64,000 nt of DNA, from the NCBI GenBank assembly GCA_034440635.1, contig JAOTON010001030.1:1066501-1130500 (forward strand), written 5' to 3'. The DNA is from Lepas anatifera. Taxonomy: Eukaryota; Arthropoda; Thecostraca; Lepadidae. The translations under genes and the position numbers were made by a program. A model generated the notes under the pieces. The model searched no databases. It saw nothing but the letters and a program-made list of their open reading frames with translations, and was not told the origin of the DNA. Below, piece by piece: positions 43,777 through 55,255 of the stretch; within the stretch, counting starts at the first letter, position 1; each line of letters opens with the position of its first letter.

Positions 43777-44429
43777 TAAAGGGAATGTGGCACCTTGGTC
43801 GAATCCTGGAATTTAGTGTAATTAGGGGTAGGCGAGAGTGGGGAGACATGGGACGCGGGAGAAGTGGAACACACCCATTATTGAATCCACGAGTAAGCCA
43901 AAAATATTTTTTGGCTGATTTCCGCCGTATACGTGTCGCTGCCCATCGCTAGGGCGTCAGCTTCCTTTTCCGGTGGGTGCTGGAAGCGCGAGGTGAGTGT
44001 TCATTAAAAAGTTAATTTTTAACGTTTTCTTGAGTGGATTTTCTGCTAAACTTGCAACCGAGAAGTTAGCTATTTTGGGTCAATAAAATTGGTGTCGTAT
44101 TCTCCATCGATCTGTACCAGCTTCGAATAACGAAAGGGGTTTTAATTTTGTTGACATCGCAATTCTGAAAAAATGGCGGGGTCAGGAGAACTGGGACAAG
44201 TTGTCCCACTTCTTCCCTTGCTGCCCCACTTCTCCTTGTAATGTATGTACTTTGATTGATTGTACCTATATATGTGTACTTTGATGGAAATATGGTTGAG
44301 TCTTGTTTTTTTAGAGTGATCCTGGTTATCAGCTTGCTTTTCCTATCGTGGCTTATAAATCGAGGTCAGAATAAAGACCGTAAGTTCTATATGGCGGACT
44401 AATCTATAAAAATGCGACATTTCACCAAG

Positions 44430-45250
44430 TGCCAACACCAGGGACGAATCCAAATGGAGGGGAGGGGCGATGGGACGATCACCCCCCCCCTTGGGCCGAC
44501 CTTAAGCACTGGAAAAACGCCCCCACTGCAGCCACCGCCCCCCCTCGCAGGGGGGCGTGGCGGCTGCAGCTGTACCGCGGCCCTGCAACCCGCAAATTGC
44601 ATTCCAGATGCCACCAAAATGTAGCGTAGCCGGGCCCCTTGTAATCCACTGAGAGAATCTGAGTCTGCGACCAGGCCCCTCGGAATTATCCCGGGCCCAC
44701 TGCCGAAGCTGAGCCCCTATTCTCAGCAGTTACAGAGCATTCCGCTGTATTTCACCCGCGTCCTTTGTGACCACAGCCGGGCTCCCTGCGGTTTACCTAG
44801 ACCTCCTGTGGCTATCTGGCCCCCTGAAATGCTTCCAGGCCCCTTGTTGTCCACTTGGAACCTCTGAGTCTGCGACCGGGCCCCTCAGACTTATCCCGGG
44901 CGCACTGCTACCGAAGCCGGGCCCCTATTCACAGCCGTTGCAGAGAATTCCCTGTAATCCACCCGGGCCCTTTGTGACCACAGCCTGGCTCCCTGCGTTT
45001 CACCCAGACCTCCTGCAGCTATCTGGGCCCCTGAAATGCTTCCGGGGCGCCTGTGGTTCACTGGGGACCTATGTGACCGCGACCGGGCCCCTCACGATAA
45101 ACTCAGACATACTGTGACCGAAGCCAGTCTCCTATTTCCAGCATTCATGCCCCCCCTCCCGTGGTTTACCTTAGCCTTCTGTGGCTACAGTCGGCCCCTG
45201 ACTTGCTTGTGGGACCACTTTGGTCTCGGGCCTCTGTAGCTGTAACGTTG
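44430..45250. repeat. Leader plus degenerate GGGCCC array (block 1)
   Basis: A leader with GGGCCGACCTTAAGCACTGG (44491-44510) precedes about 630 bp of degenerate repeats. In these, GGGCCCC or GGCCCCT recurs every 25-40 bp, mixed with CCACAGCCGGGCTCCCTGCG and similar modules, some duplicated at about 165-bp intervals (44690-44840 against 44880-45040). The same leader precedes arrays at 48330, 49230 and 49855. It is not coding. Confidence 0.7.
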
Positions 45251-46526
45251 GGCCCGGGTTGGGAGTAGTAGGTATAATAGCTTAAACTCTTAATTCACGC
45301 AGGCCATAGCATGTTGTATGCGATCTAAGATGGCCTTGATTAGTGATCCTAGTCGAAATTTACCCAGTCCCTGGATTTGTGGAGATCCAATCCAATGATG
45401 AGTGGACCTCAGCGATTTTAGGGCCAGTTCATAATTTTGAGGCTACTACAGTTCTTGGAATTGTTTACCCCTAAAACGGAGTTTAATGTTTTTCTTGCTC
45501 GCGGATACATTTTTATGTGTAAGTTTTTTATTAAACAATTATAATTTGCCCGATCAGGCCCCCACAGCTATTCCGGGCCTCCTTCAAGGAGGCCGGGCCC
45601 TCTGTAAGGGTCTGCCTTCCCTTGGGAAATTCCTGAATCTGCCCCTAGCAAACACTCATACATGCAAATCTGGAGAATTAACAAATTCATATAACAACGT
45701 CCCGTGGATACATCACCAGAACAAGAAAAATACTTTTCAAATGTGTGTATAATAAAAAATACGTTGTCCAAATACATCACGCAGACAATCAATCATAGCT
45801 TCTACAGCTGATTTTCACAAGGTGTCACATAGATGCTACGCTTTATAGGATTTAGACATAATTCTTCAGTAGTCCCACCTCTCCCCTATGTGTCCCACTT
45901 CTGAACACCCATTATCCCAGTTCTCCTGCAGCTGTCCCAGTTCTCACTAACCATAGACTTCCAAAGAAAACTTAATTTTGCACAATTCTACTCTGTGTAC
46001 GCCATAAAAAAGACGCATACATCCATAACCAAATGTTTCTCCCACCATGTAATGCTTATTCAATCTACCAGGAACGCATAATTAAATTTATATAATTTTT
46101 TAAACTTGCTGCCTGCTTAATGCCCCATTTCTCCCCACTCTCCCCTACATTTAGTCGAAAATCATGGAAGCGTCCATGATTTCTCTGAAAAATGTACAAA
46201 AAGCTTAATATTTTGATTTTTAAAATTCTCCTCTAGAAAAGAAAGAAATGTCTGCCTATGGATAATGTCATGATCTGGCAACCACTACCATATTCAATAC
46301 GCTGAAAGGGCTTCGATTGGCTGATACTCACCATGACGTCAGTATATGTCGTCACACCAACAGCCATGACAACTGTGGCCTGCTGCTAAGGATACATGAG
46401 GGGTAAATTTCAGATAGTCTTAGCTTTTTCTTCGGAAATCTTGAGTTCCAAGACAAATGATGTATTGAGTACCGAGTTTTCCGACTTGCTTTACAAATTG
46501 GCTATTTGAGTTAAAATCACATTATG
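45250..46526. other. Interior of the TA element, non-coding
   Basis: This part is AT-rich. It contains short segments with repeated CCCAGTTCTCC/CCCACTTCT modules (about 45880-45950) that mirror the left end of the element. No transposase motif is visible. GGGCCTCC...GAGGCCGGGCCC (about 45573-45600) could form a hairpin. Confidence 0.45.
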
Positions 46527-46559
46527 AAGGTGCCACATTCCCTTTAAGATTGAAAGGTC

Positions 46560-47520
46560 GGCAAGAATTACCCGCAAAATTTGGCTTGCGTCCCTTTCAA
46601 TGCACAAAGTAAAAACAATCGCCTTCATGTCGAATATTATGGAACTAGCACTATGCTCTCATCGCAGACAGCGGGAATTTTTGGGGCCAGAATTATCCCC
46701 AATTTGCCCTGTTTGCTGGTCCTCAAATTTTCCAAACGCCATCCGCACGCGAATTTGTCTTCCAAAAGTAGTCCAAATAGAGACGTCCTTTTTCATTGGT
46801 ATTTGCTTGAACAGAGACGATTTGAGAAATGTTTCCGGTTTTTTTGTCAGCACTGTAAGGGCATCGACGGCAACAGGCAAAATTAGTGTCACAAAAGCGC
46901 CTTTTATGATACCAAGAGCCGCCCTCCCCCCCCAGATGGTAGATTGTCCCCCCAGGCTTTGCCTCCCCTAGCGAAATCCTGAATCCGTCCCTGGTAGCAC
47001 ATCCACACGAAAGGTTTTGCCTAGTGCCACATCCACACATTCCAACGAGCGTATTGCCCTAGGCGATGACCTCTGTGACCTGTTACTAAATCTGAGTTAC
47101 AAAAACCACCCACCACTGGTTAGCTTATACCCTGAGGACCACCCAGTGGAAAATAAACAACGTGAAAGTAGGACTTTTCAAAAATTATTCATTAGAAAAG
47201 GTCATGAGTTCAAGACCTGCCCTGAGGTAAAAGTCTATATCTGTCTTATATGGCCCGTTTTTTCTTCTATCCAGTCGTATCCGTTTTGATTGATTTCGAT
47301 TAGTCACCTTTAGCATACAAAACTATTTGTGCGTCAATGTTTGCGTTGACCTCGAAACTGATGACCTTTACCTGATGACCTCTTTGACCTTGGGACCTAA
47401 AAATGGGCCCAATATCTTTTTTTGTATTTTGTACCTTGGGCTGAAAATCTGGTGGAAATCTAAGGGGTCGTGGTAAACTTGTTTGTGCCTACCTGGACGA
47501 TCTGTCCTGGAATGACCCAG
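46560..47520. other. Non-coding, including the end of a dispersed element
   Basis: CTAGCGAAATCCTGAATCCGTCCCTGG (46969-46995) resembles in inverse the leader near 44443 (CAGGGACGAATCCAAATGG) and marks an element end. Reading frames at 46581-47040 overlap on both strands and resemble no family I know. From 47040 to 47520 several TGACCT motifs occur, but no gene. Confidence 0.4.
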
Positions 47521-47576
47521 AAGTCAGTTGGATAATCAGTATACGTTATGACCCCCAGTGCTTCGTTCACTATATC
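47521..47576 (+). repeat. Single diverged copy of the exon-B donor minisatellite unit
   Basis: AGTCAGTTGGATAATCAGTA, then TACGTTATGACCCCCAGTGC and TTCGTTCACTA, follow the 59-bp unit of 37566-38780 almost along its full length, with about ten differences. It is 8.7 kb downstream in the same intron and stands alone. It could have been carried there inside a transposon or moved by conversion. Confidence 0.8.
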
Positions 47577-47587
47577 AGTGCTGTTTT

Positions 47588-48345
47588 CATAGGCGTAGGA
47601 ACCGGGGGGCCAGGGGGCCACTGGCCCCCCTTTTCTGTGATGGGCCCCCGCAACGGAGATAAGAATATCAACAATTGTAATATCAAGCAAGAAACTCAAA
47701 CTGGCCCGATAGCTTGCCCCGGAACCCCATTAAACTTACCTGTGCCCCTAAACTAAGTTGAGGTCCTATGAGTTGATTTTAAGGTCCCCTGAGCTTCTCA
47801 GGGCCCCTGAACTAGCCTCTGATGCTATACGAGCTAATCTGAGCCCTTTGAGCTGAACTGAGCGCCCCTGAGATGGTTTGGGTAGCATGAACTGTTCTAG
47901 GACGCCTAAACTGAGCTAGGAGCCGTGACCTTGAACAGGGCCCCGTGAGTTGGCCAGAACCTGTATCCACCGACCTGGGGGGCCCCTGAGCTGAGCTGGG
48001 ACCGTAAAGTTGATATTGTCCCTTGAGCTAATCTGGATCCCCTGTGATGTACAGAAGACCCTAAACTTATCTAAGGCCCCTGCACAGGAATAGGGCCCCT
48101 GCTCTGAAATTGGGTTATAAGCTTTAATTGAAATCCTGAACTGTTCTGAAACCCCAAATATGCCGACAAGGGGCCCCTGGATGATCCGGGCCCTTAAGCT
48201 TATCTGGTCATCAGAGCTAATATGGGCCTCTGTGTTGAACTGAGGGCCCCTGAGATGGTCTGGGACCCCTATAAGGCTTTATAGCCACTGACCTGGCGGC
48301 CGTGAGCTTGAATGGGCCCCTTGAGATGTTCTGACAGTGGTGTAG
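47588..48345. repeat. Element terminus and degenerate GGGCCCCTGA array (block 2)
   Basis: GGCGTAGGAACCGGGGGGCC (47593-47612) and the following 130 bp match 52737-52860 (GGAACCGGGGGTCAGGGGG, GGGCCCCCGCAACG, ATATCA-CAATTGTAATAT, GGCCCGATAGCTTG). After about 47700 the sequence turns into degenerate repeats in which GGGCCCCTGAGCTG-like motifs recur every 25-35 bp. No gene is present. Confidence 0.7.
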
Positions 48346-49560
48346 CCAGGGGAGTGGGTCCCTGGGATCCGCGGACCCTCTTAGGCTGACCTTATGCACT
48401 AAAAACACAAAAATTGATCTCGGGGCCCCTGAGCTTGGCTCGGGGGGCTCCCGAGCTTGGTCTCAGGAGGCCCCCGATAATCGGTATCGAGGGCTCCAGA
48501 GTACCGAATATTGATTTTGGGGGACCCCTGTGCTCAGTCTCAGGGGGGTCCCGAGCTTGGCCTCAGGGCCCCCGAGCTTGGTCTCAGGGCCCCTCCCCCG
48601 AGCTCGGTCTCACGGGCCTTTCGGTCTTGGTCTCACGGGCCTTTCGATTTTGGTTTCAGGGGCCCACGAGCTTGATATCAGGGCCCTTCCCTGAACTCGG
48701 TCTCACGGGCCTTTCGGTCTTGGTCTCACGGGCCTTTCGATTTTGGTTTCAGGGCCCCCGAGCTTGGTCTCAGGGGCCCCAAGCTTGGTGTCTGGGGGCT
48801 CTCCGAGCTTGGTCTCAGGGAGCTCCCGAGCTTGGTCTCAGGGGCCCTTCGAGTTTGGTCTCAGGGCCCCCGAGCTTGGTCTCAGGGGCCCCCGAGCTTG
48901 GTGTCAGGGAGCCCTCCGAGCTTGGTCTCAGATAACCCCGAACTTGGTCTCAAGGCCCCCTGAGCTTGGTCTCAGGGAGCTCCCGAGCTTGGTCTCAGGG
49001 GGCTCTTCGAGTTTGGTCTCAGGGCCCCCGAGCTTGGTCTCAGGGGCCCCCGAGCTTGGTGTCAGGGAGCCCTCCGAGCTTGGTTTCAGATAACCCCCGA
49101 GCTTGGTCTCAGGGCCCTGAGCTTGGTCTCAGGGGACCCCCGAGCTTGGTCTCAGGGATGCCCCCAAGCTTGGTCTCAGGCCCTCCCCCTCCCCGAGCTT
49201 AGTGTCAGGGGGCCCTCGAGCTTGGTCTCAGGGGGCATCCGAGGGCATCTGATGCATTAGGATGACCGTAAGCACTGGAAAACAAGAGCATTGGTCTCGG
49301 GGGCCCCTGATCTTGGTCTCAGGGGGCCACCGAGCTTTGTCTTAGGGGCCCCGAGCTCGGTGTCAGGGGCCCTCCGAGCTTGGTCTCAGGGAACGCCCGA
49401 GCTTGGTCTCAGGGGACCCCCGAGCTTGGTCTCAGGGGTTCAGGGCCCCTCTCGGGGTGCCCCTGACTATTGATATCGAGGGACTCATGCGTGAGGCACG
49501 AGCATTGGCCTCATGAGACCCAGAGTTTGGTCCCAGGGGCCCCCAGGCCTGGGTTCAGGA
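48330..49560. repeat. Leader plus GAGCTTGGTCTCAGGGGCCC array (block 3)
   Basis: The leader (GTGTAGCCAGGGGAGTGGG, GGCTGACCTTATGCACT, 48341-48400) precedes about 35 irregular units of roughly 25-30 bp built on GAGCTTGGTCTCAGGGGCCC. A second partial leader occurs at about 49230-49290. Longer sub-blocks are duplicated, for example 48600-48650 against 48690-48745 and 48830-48940 against 48985-49095. The GGGCCC core is palindromic. Open frames over the array (VSGPPSLVSG-like translations) are by-products. Confidence 0.8.
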
Positions 49561-51150
49561 CCCCCTAGCATCGGCAACGAGGGGCTCTAGAGTACCGAGC
49601 ATTAGTCTCGGTAGGGGGGGCTCGAAATATTGATCTTGAGGGCCCCGGAACATCGGTGTTGAGTTACTCCTAAGAAAAGCGCGAGCATGGGTCTAAGGGT
49701 GCCCCTGAGCCTGATCTAAGTGAGACCCCGAGCTTGGTCTTAGGACCCCCCGGGCATCAGTATCAAGGGTCTCCGGAGTATTGGTCTAGGGGAACAATTA
49801 TTTTAGGGGCCTCCAAATGGTGATTTCGGAGGGCCCCCCGAAAGTGTGGATGCAGTGGTGTAGCCAAGGGGGCCCTAGGCGTCCGCAGACCCCACCCCTT
49901 GGGCCAATCTGAACCACTGCAAATGATTCTCTGATCACGGGGCCCCCAGAGTCAGTCTCAGGGGCCCCTGAAGATTCGTTCTCAGGGCGTTCCGAGTCGG
50001 CCTCACGGCCCCCCCTGAGAGTCGGTCTCAAGGCCGCCCGAAAGTAGATTTCGGGGGCCCCAGAGGGTTGGTCTCAGGGGCCCCAAAAGTCGGTATCAGG
50101 GGCCTCGGGAGTCTGTATCAGGGAGGGGGCCGAGCTAGTCTCAGGGCCCCCCAGTGAGTGGTTTTCAGGGCCCTGCAACAGTCTATTTCAGGGGGCCCTG
50201 AGACTCAGTCTCAGAGAACCCCAAGAGTCGGTCAAGGGGACCCCAAGAGTCTGTCTTAGGGGACCCCGAGATTCGGTCTCGGGGTCCCCCTGAGAGTCTG
50301 TCTCAGAGAATCTCAAGAGTCAGTCTCAGAGCACCCCAAGAGTCGGTCTCAGGGGGCCCTCATAGTCTCACGGGCTTCTCTCTCAGGAGTCAGTATTTAG
50401 TTTCAGGTGGCCTCGAGAGTTAATCTGGAGGTCCGAGAGTTAGTCTAATTTGATCCGCAGAGTGCTAGTTTCAGGGGGCCCCAGAGGGGTAATTTTAGGA
50501 GCCCTCGAGATTTAGCCTCAGGTTGTGCTCCCCCCGAGTTTTGGTATAAGCGGCCCCGAGAGTCAATCTCAGGGAGCACCCAAAAGTTAGTCTAAGAGGG
50601 CTCCCGGTTGTTAGTCTCAGAGACATCCGAGAGTTAATCTCGGGGTTCTGAGAACAATTTCCAGAGGTGCTCCCGAGTTTTGGTCTCACGGGCCCGGAGT
50701 TAGCCTTAGGCCCGCGAGAGCTAATCTGGAGCCTTCAAGAGTCAGTTTCAGAAACGCCAAAGACTCAATCTCAGAGGTGATTCCACCACCTCCCCCCGGT
50801 GTTTGTCTCAGGGGCGCCCTAGAGTAAGTCTCAGAGGGCTCTCGGAAGCCATTCCCAGCCCCCTCCCCCACCCCAAAGACAGCCTCAGGGGACCCCAATA
50901 GCTCATCTGGATGGCCACGATAGTCAGTCTCAGCCCCCTCCAGAGCAAATCTGGGGGGCCCAACAATAGTCTCAGAGTTGCTGCCGATAACTAATCTCAG
51001 GAGCCCCGAGAGATTCTCAGGGGCCCACAGTTTTGATCAAGAGGCGACGTGAATCGGTCTCAGAGACCCCCTGAGATCTAATCGGGAGAGCGGCCGAAAA
51101 TTAGCTTTGCGAGTGCCGCCAAGTGTTGGTCTTAGGTAGCCCCAGAGCTC
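49561..51150. repeat. Leader plus GAGAGTCGGTCTCAGGGGCC array (block 4)
   Basis: A short transition with GGCATC-AG-CGAGGG modules is followed by a leader (GTGGTGTAGCCAAGGGGGCC, 49856-49875). About 1.2 kb of degenerate units then centre on CCGAGAGTCGGTCTCAGGGG. Divergence increases towards 51100. Block 3 and block 4 differ in the consensus between GGGCCCC motifs, so they are two related but separate families. Non-coding. Confidence 0.78.
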
Positions 51151-52060
51151 AAATAAAAATGTTTAAAATCATATACCTCGGAAAAAATGTACCTACCCCT
51201 ATTGCGTACTAAAGAAGGACAAATTGAAACATGTCGATCAGGCACCATTATCGAAGGAAAGGCAAAAATTAATCTAATTTTACCATAAGAGCAAATCGAA
51301 CAGGAAATTTGGCACTTAAGTCAATTTTTGATCTATTAGCTTAACACCAATAACTACATTCCTAAATATTCTGAAATAAGCAACTTTCCAATATTTTCGT
51401 AGGAAACCAGACAAACAAGGGTAATGACAGAAATTGATGAGCATAATCCCAAAAAGAAAAATAGGTATAAAACGTTGAAAATAACAATAACAGAGTGAGC
51501 CAAGGCGATAGATATCTTGGGCGCCTTTTGTCTTGGTAATTCGCTCGTTTACAAGATAGCAAGGGTAAGAAAGTAACTGGATCTCAACAGGATCTGTCAA
51601 CGGAATACAGGTTATGTAACGTTCGGGACACGATACCATATCCCTTGTATCTTCATTCGTTTTTTGTTTCTTTGGAAATTTCCTGATTAAAGAGTTCATG
51701 GATTCGACACCGGGAAATAATTGCTAATCATTTCCCGTAGAAGATCATTTCTTCGTACTCAAAACGACTGACCTCCATTAACTTCATGTCTGATTACCCG
51801 AGTGAAGAGATAGACTCAGGTTTAACATCATGCGCGCATCAACATTGAACTTCCCGAAATATGGCTCAAAACTGTTATTATAGCCACGCTACCATATAAG
51901 GTTTGGGCCATCCTTAATATTTGGTGACCTTAGTTTACCAACACTTGGTCGGATCGAAAAACCAAGCTATAAACAAAATAAGAATGAATGCTTAAAAAGG
52001 CACAACACAATTTCCTTCGTGTGAATGTTATAATGTTAAAATAATATACAAAAGATATAG
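51150..52060. other. AT-rich non-coding sequence
   Basis: No gene, RNA or repeat is supported. The open frame on the - strand at 51316-51699 overlaps another and has no recognisable domain. This appears to be unique sequence between two GGGCCCC blocks. Confidence 0.4.
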
Positions 52061-52735
52061 GAAATGGGCCCGGTTACTCAGGGGACCCCCGGTCTGGGGC
52101 CCCCCGACGGTAGTCGGACCCCTCCTTGGCCGAATCCTGGCTACGCACTGTGTTCTGAGACTCTATATCAGCCACCCTGGATCCCTAAGCCTAGCTGGGG
52201 CCTGAGCTAATCTGGGTACCGCTGTGCTTAACTGGGGCCTCTGATCTGGTATGGGGGCCCTGAACTCTTCTAGGGTCCCTGGGCTAAGCTGGGGCCGTGA
52301 GCTTGAATGGAGCCCTCTGAGCTGGTATGAGAGGGGATCCTAGATCAGCCGATCTGGGCCCCTGAGCTGAGCTGGCCTGTGCTGAACAAGAGCCCTGAGC
52401 TGGTCTGGGGCCCCTGAACTGTTCTAGCATCATTGAGCTAAGCTGGGATCCGTGAGCTTGAACAAGTGCCTTGAGCTGTTTTGAAACCCTACATAAGTCA
52501 ACCTGGGGACCTCCGAGCCGAACCGGGCCCCTAAGCTAATCTGGCACCCTGTGCGAATCTGGAGCTCCCCTGTGATGAGCTTCTAGGGGTCCTGTGCTTA
52601 TGTAGGGTCCCTTGATAAGCTGGTCCCGAGGCTAATGCACTGGTCTGGGCCCTTGAGCTGACTGATCTGGGTTCCTGAGCCATGGTCTGGACCTTGGGGC
52701 CATCCGAGATAATTTGGCGGCCCCTGGTCGGCATA
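52060..52735. repeat. Degenerate GGGCCCCTGAGCTG array (block 5)
   Basis: It repeats the style of block 2: CCTGAGCTG, GGGGCCCCTGAACTGTTCTAG and GTGAGCTTGAA modules recur with 25-35-bp spacing. GGGCCCCTGAACTGTTCTAG here (52407-52426) recurs in nearly the same form in block 2 (CATGAACTGTTCTAGG near 47888), so the two blocks are copies of one parental array. Confidence 0.75.
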
Positions 52736-54945
52736 GGCATAGGAACCGGGGGTCAGGGGGATACTTCCCCCTTTTTGAGGTGGGCCCCCGCAACGAATAT
52801 ACAAATATCAGCAACTGTAATATAGAACAAGAAACCCAAACGGGCCCGATAGCTTGTCTGGGAACGTTCAAGTTCGGTAGTACGCTGCCTGCAAGCCCCT
52901 GGAGGAGGAGCGAGGAGCGCTTCGTAAAAAAGCCAAGGCACCTACTACCCGAGTGTTTCCAAATGAGTCCCGAGAACTGGGCCCAATCAAACTCCATCCC
53001 ATATCAATTCCAACACAAAATATGAATCGGACACGGACCCTCACCAAATGCCGGGCAACAGTCGTCCCTGAGCCATCAAAAGGCGTGACGTCTTTCGATG
53101 CCAGGGTTATATGGCGTCACCAACTCTTTCCCTGTTGGAGGGGTTTCTTGGGAGTCAAATTACTCCTTGCACAAGAAATCTGCCGTGCCTTAACCCGCGC
53201 CCCACCGGGGGTCCGGCGCCACCTTCGCCCCACCGGGGGGCCATCGATGGCCCCCCCTCTAACTCCGAAAATATGGGCGTTAGCGCAAATCTGCAAAGTG
53301 CAATAGAAAGCTCGCGTGAATTCAGTAAGAAATTACTTCGCATGTTTTAGTGCTCAGGTCAATGGTTTGACCTCCAGAGGTCAAATTAGGTCAAGATCGG
53401 CTATTTTCACTCAAATATGCAATGATTAAGCAAACTGGGCATAACTCTTATGCCATTAGAGCTATTGAGACCTGGTAAAGTACATTTGATAGCAAATTGC
53501 CAGCACTTTTTCCGCTATGTGGAACGTAAAGACCTCCCGCCAGTGGTTTGACCGCCAGAGGTCACCTCGTGACCTAATATGACCTGAGGTCACGAAAGGT
53601 CAAAAAGTGACCTTGCCGTATATCAAATGAAAGCCAGTGACAAGACAAACACGATGGTGTTTGTTTCACCGCTCTAGCTCAATTAGGTCAAAAGTTATTG
53701 TCAAAATACTGTTTTTGACCTCTGGTGACCTTGGATGACCTTGGAAAAGTCAAAGGGCAAATATGACCCCTGGGATCCGTTAAAGGGTGTCCAAAAACGT
53801 TGTTCTGAGCAGTCTGAGTATTTGCAATCATTTTTGTGGCTTTTATATCATGAAATAGCTATTCCCCATGCTTTTCCAATGGGAGAGGTCGCCTCGTGAC
53901 CTGACCTCAGGGCACGAAATCAAAAAATCCCGGATATACACCTTGTAGACCCTGGAGGGGTCATGAAGTGTAGGAAGTTTCAAATTGATCGACTTTGAAA
54001 TGTAGCTCTTACAGAGCTCTAAAGTGAAGTGAGGTGACCTTGGTTGACCTCGTCTGGTGACCTGACCTTGGGTGACCCGGGGTAAAAAGTTTCAGGGATG
54101 ATGGGAAAATGATGCAGTGAGAGGTAGAGCCCTCAACCGCGGTGCTGCGCCTCGTCGTTTTTCTGCTATCCCGGAAAAACCTTAGGGGGGCCATCGATGG
54201 CCCCCCCGGTGGGGCGAGGGTTAAACCCGAGTTGGTCGCGTGGAAAGCAAGTTTGCCAACCACTATAACACCATGCCCACACCTCCTCGGCATCACAAAG
54301 CTGGCCATCAAGTACCTACATTGCACTTGCAGCCATGCTGGAACTCTGCATTTTAGGCATCGAAATATAGCTAGGTGTATTTATTGTGATCAGCCTTTAC
54401 CTAAATCAATCTCTAATGATGGAAAGAAGGGATCCGTAATAACCTAAATAAATGTTCCCATTTTCGTCATTAAATAAGCAAATACAAGTTGATTAGGCAT
54501 AGCGAAATGAGGCTATTTGGTATCAAAGCATTGTCTGTAGTTTTCTGAACAGTTCTTAATTTTGTAAATGTGATGAAAAGGGCCTAAATATCTGTAAATA
54601 TAAAAAACGCGCTCGTGGTAAAAAATGATTGAAATTCTCCAAAAAAGCTTAAAATGTATTTCGTATTTGAAAAGGGTCTAGGTAAACAAAACAAATTTTT
54701 TTTGGCGTTTTACTATGATTTATTAGATCATAATACGTACAACTCGAAATCATAGGGCAAGATTTAATTTCTCAATTCTCCATATATTGACATCCTTGTG
54801 TGCATGCGTGCCTTATTGACACCAAACGAGCTAACTAAAATTGTTTTTTTTATAATTATGGGCCCCGTGGACTGGGCCCCTTGAGGTGGGCCCCCTCTAA
54901 GGTTGGCCCCCCACTTTGCAAACCGTTCCTACGCCCCTGGCTGTT
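52736..54945. mobile_element. Dispersed element with inverted ends, split by a TTAA element
   Basis: The left end GGCATAGGAACCGGGGG (52734-52750) and the right end AACCGTTCCTACGCCCCTGG (54921-54940) are inverted partners. The left end's inner sequence is shared with 47593-47715. A TTAA-flanked element sits inside at 53190-54224. The remaining DNA (54225-54920) is AT-rich and has no coding region. Whether the left partner of the right end is 52736 or 47593 cannot be decided by eye. Confidence 0.5.
53190..54224. mobile_element. TTAA-flanked 1.04-kb non-autonomous element (copy 2)
   Basis: Bounded by TTAA at 53190-53193 and 54221-54224. The ends are inverted copies of CCCGCGCCCCACCGGGGG / CCCCGGTGGGGCGAGGG. 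Just inside both ends lies the palindrome GGGGCCATCGATGGCCCC. The body matches 5583-6623 throughout and is dense in AGGTCA/TGACCT motifs, often in pairs. No coding region is present. Conserved length and clean ends suggest this copy is younger than the first. Confidence 0.82.
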
Positions 54946-55020
54946 TTTACTGATTATTTTGGGGTTTAACTACGCACCAACTGCTGAGGTCATATGGCAT
55001 CGGAGGGGAAGGGGAATAAG

Positions 55021-55255
55021 CTAGACGTGAACTAGGGCAGGGCGTCCAATCCTGCCTCTGGGCGACTTGAACTAGGGCAGGGCGCCCAATCCTGCCTCTG
55101 GGCGACTTGAACTAGGGCAGGGCGCCCAATCCTGCCTCTGGGCGACTTGAACTAGGGCAGGGCGCCCAATCTTGCCTCCACACCCTGCACCTGCAGAGTG
55201 GCACAGACCGAGCCGAGGCGGCGCGCTCACCGACTGCGCCACCCAGACCCTGCTG
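55021..55255 (-). mobile_element. tRNA-derived SINE with a 39-bp tandem body
   Basis: On the - strand the head GGGTGGCGCAGTCGGTGAGC (about 55226-55245) is a strong tRNA-type A-box. It is followed by a G-rich segment and then four copies of a 39-bp unit (TTGAACTAGGGCAGGGCGCC on the + strand, with CAATCCTGCCTCTGGGCGAC) at 55023-55180. The tandem body may have expanded from a single SINE copy. It lies about 200 bp before exon C. Confidence 0.65.

Larger units (their letters stand above)
43779..46544. mobile_element. 2.8-kb DNA transposon with TA duplication (Tc1/mariner-like ends)
   Basis: The ends are inverted copies: AAGGGAATGTGGCACCTT at 43779-43796 and AAGGTGCCACATTCCCTT at 46527-46544. Each is flanked by TA (43777-43778 and 46545-46546), the target used by Tc1/mariner elements. 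Subterminal sequence is also inverted (AGTGGGGAGACATGGGAC and TCCCCACTCTCCCCTAC). No transposase is recognisable. Its interior holds a GGGCCCC-type degenerate array (44620-45250) and a polypyrimidine-rich TCCCACTTCTCCCC theme. It is a large non-autonomous element. Confidence 0.8.

Noticed and set aside
48414..49093. Frames with repeated SLVSG / ELGLR peptides
   Set aside because: They follow a degenerate GGGCCCC array and shift among frames; there is no sign of coding constraint.
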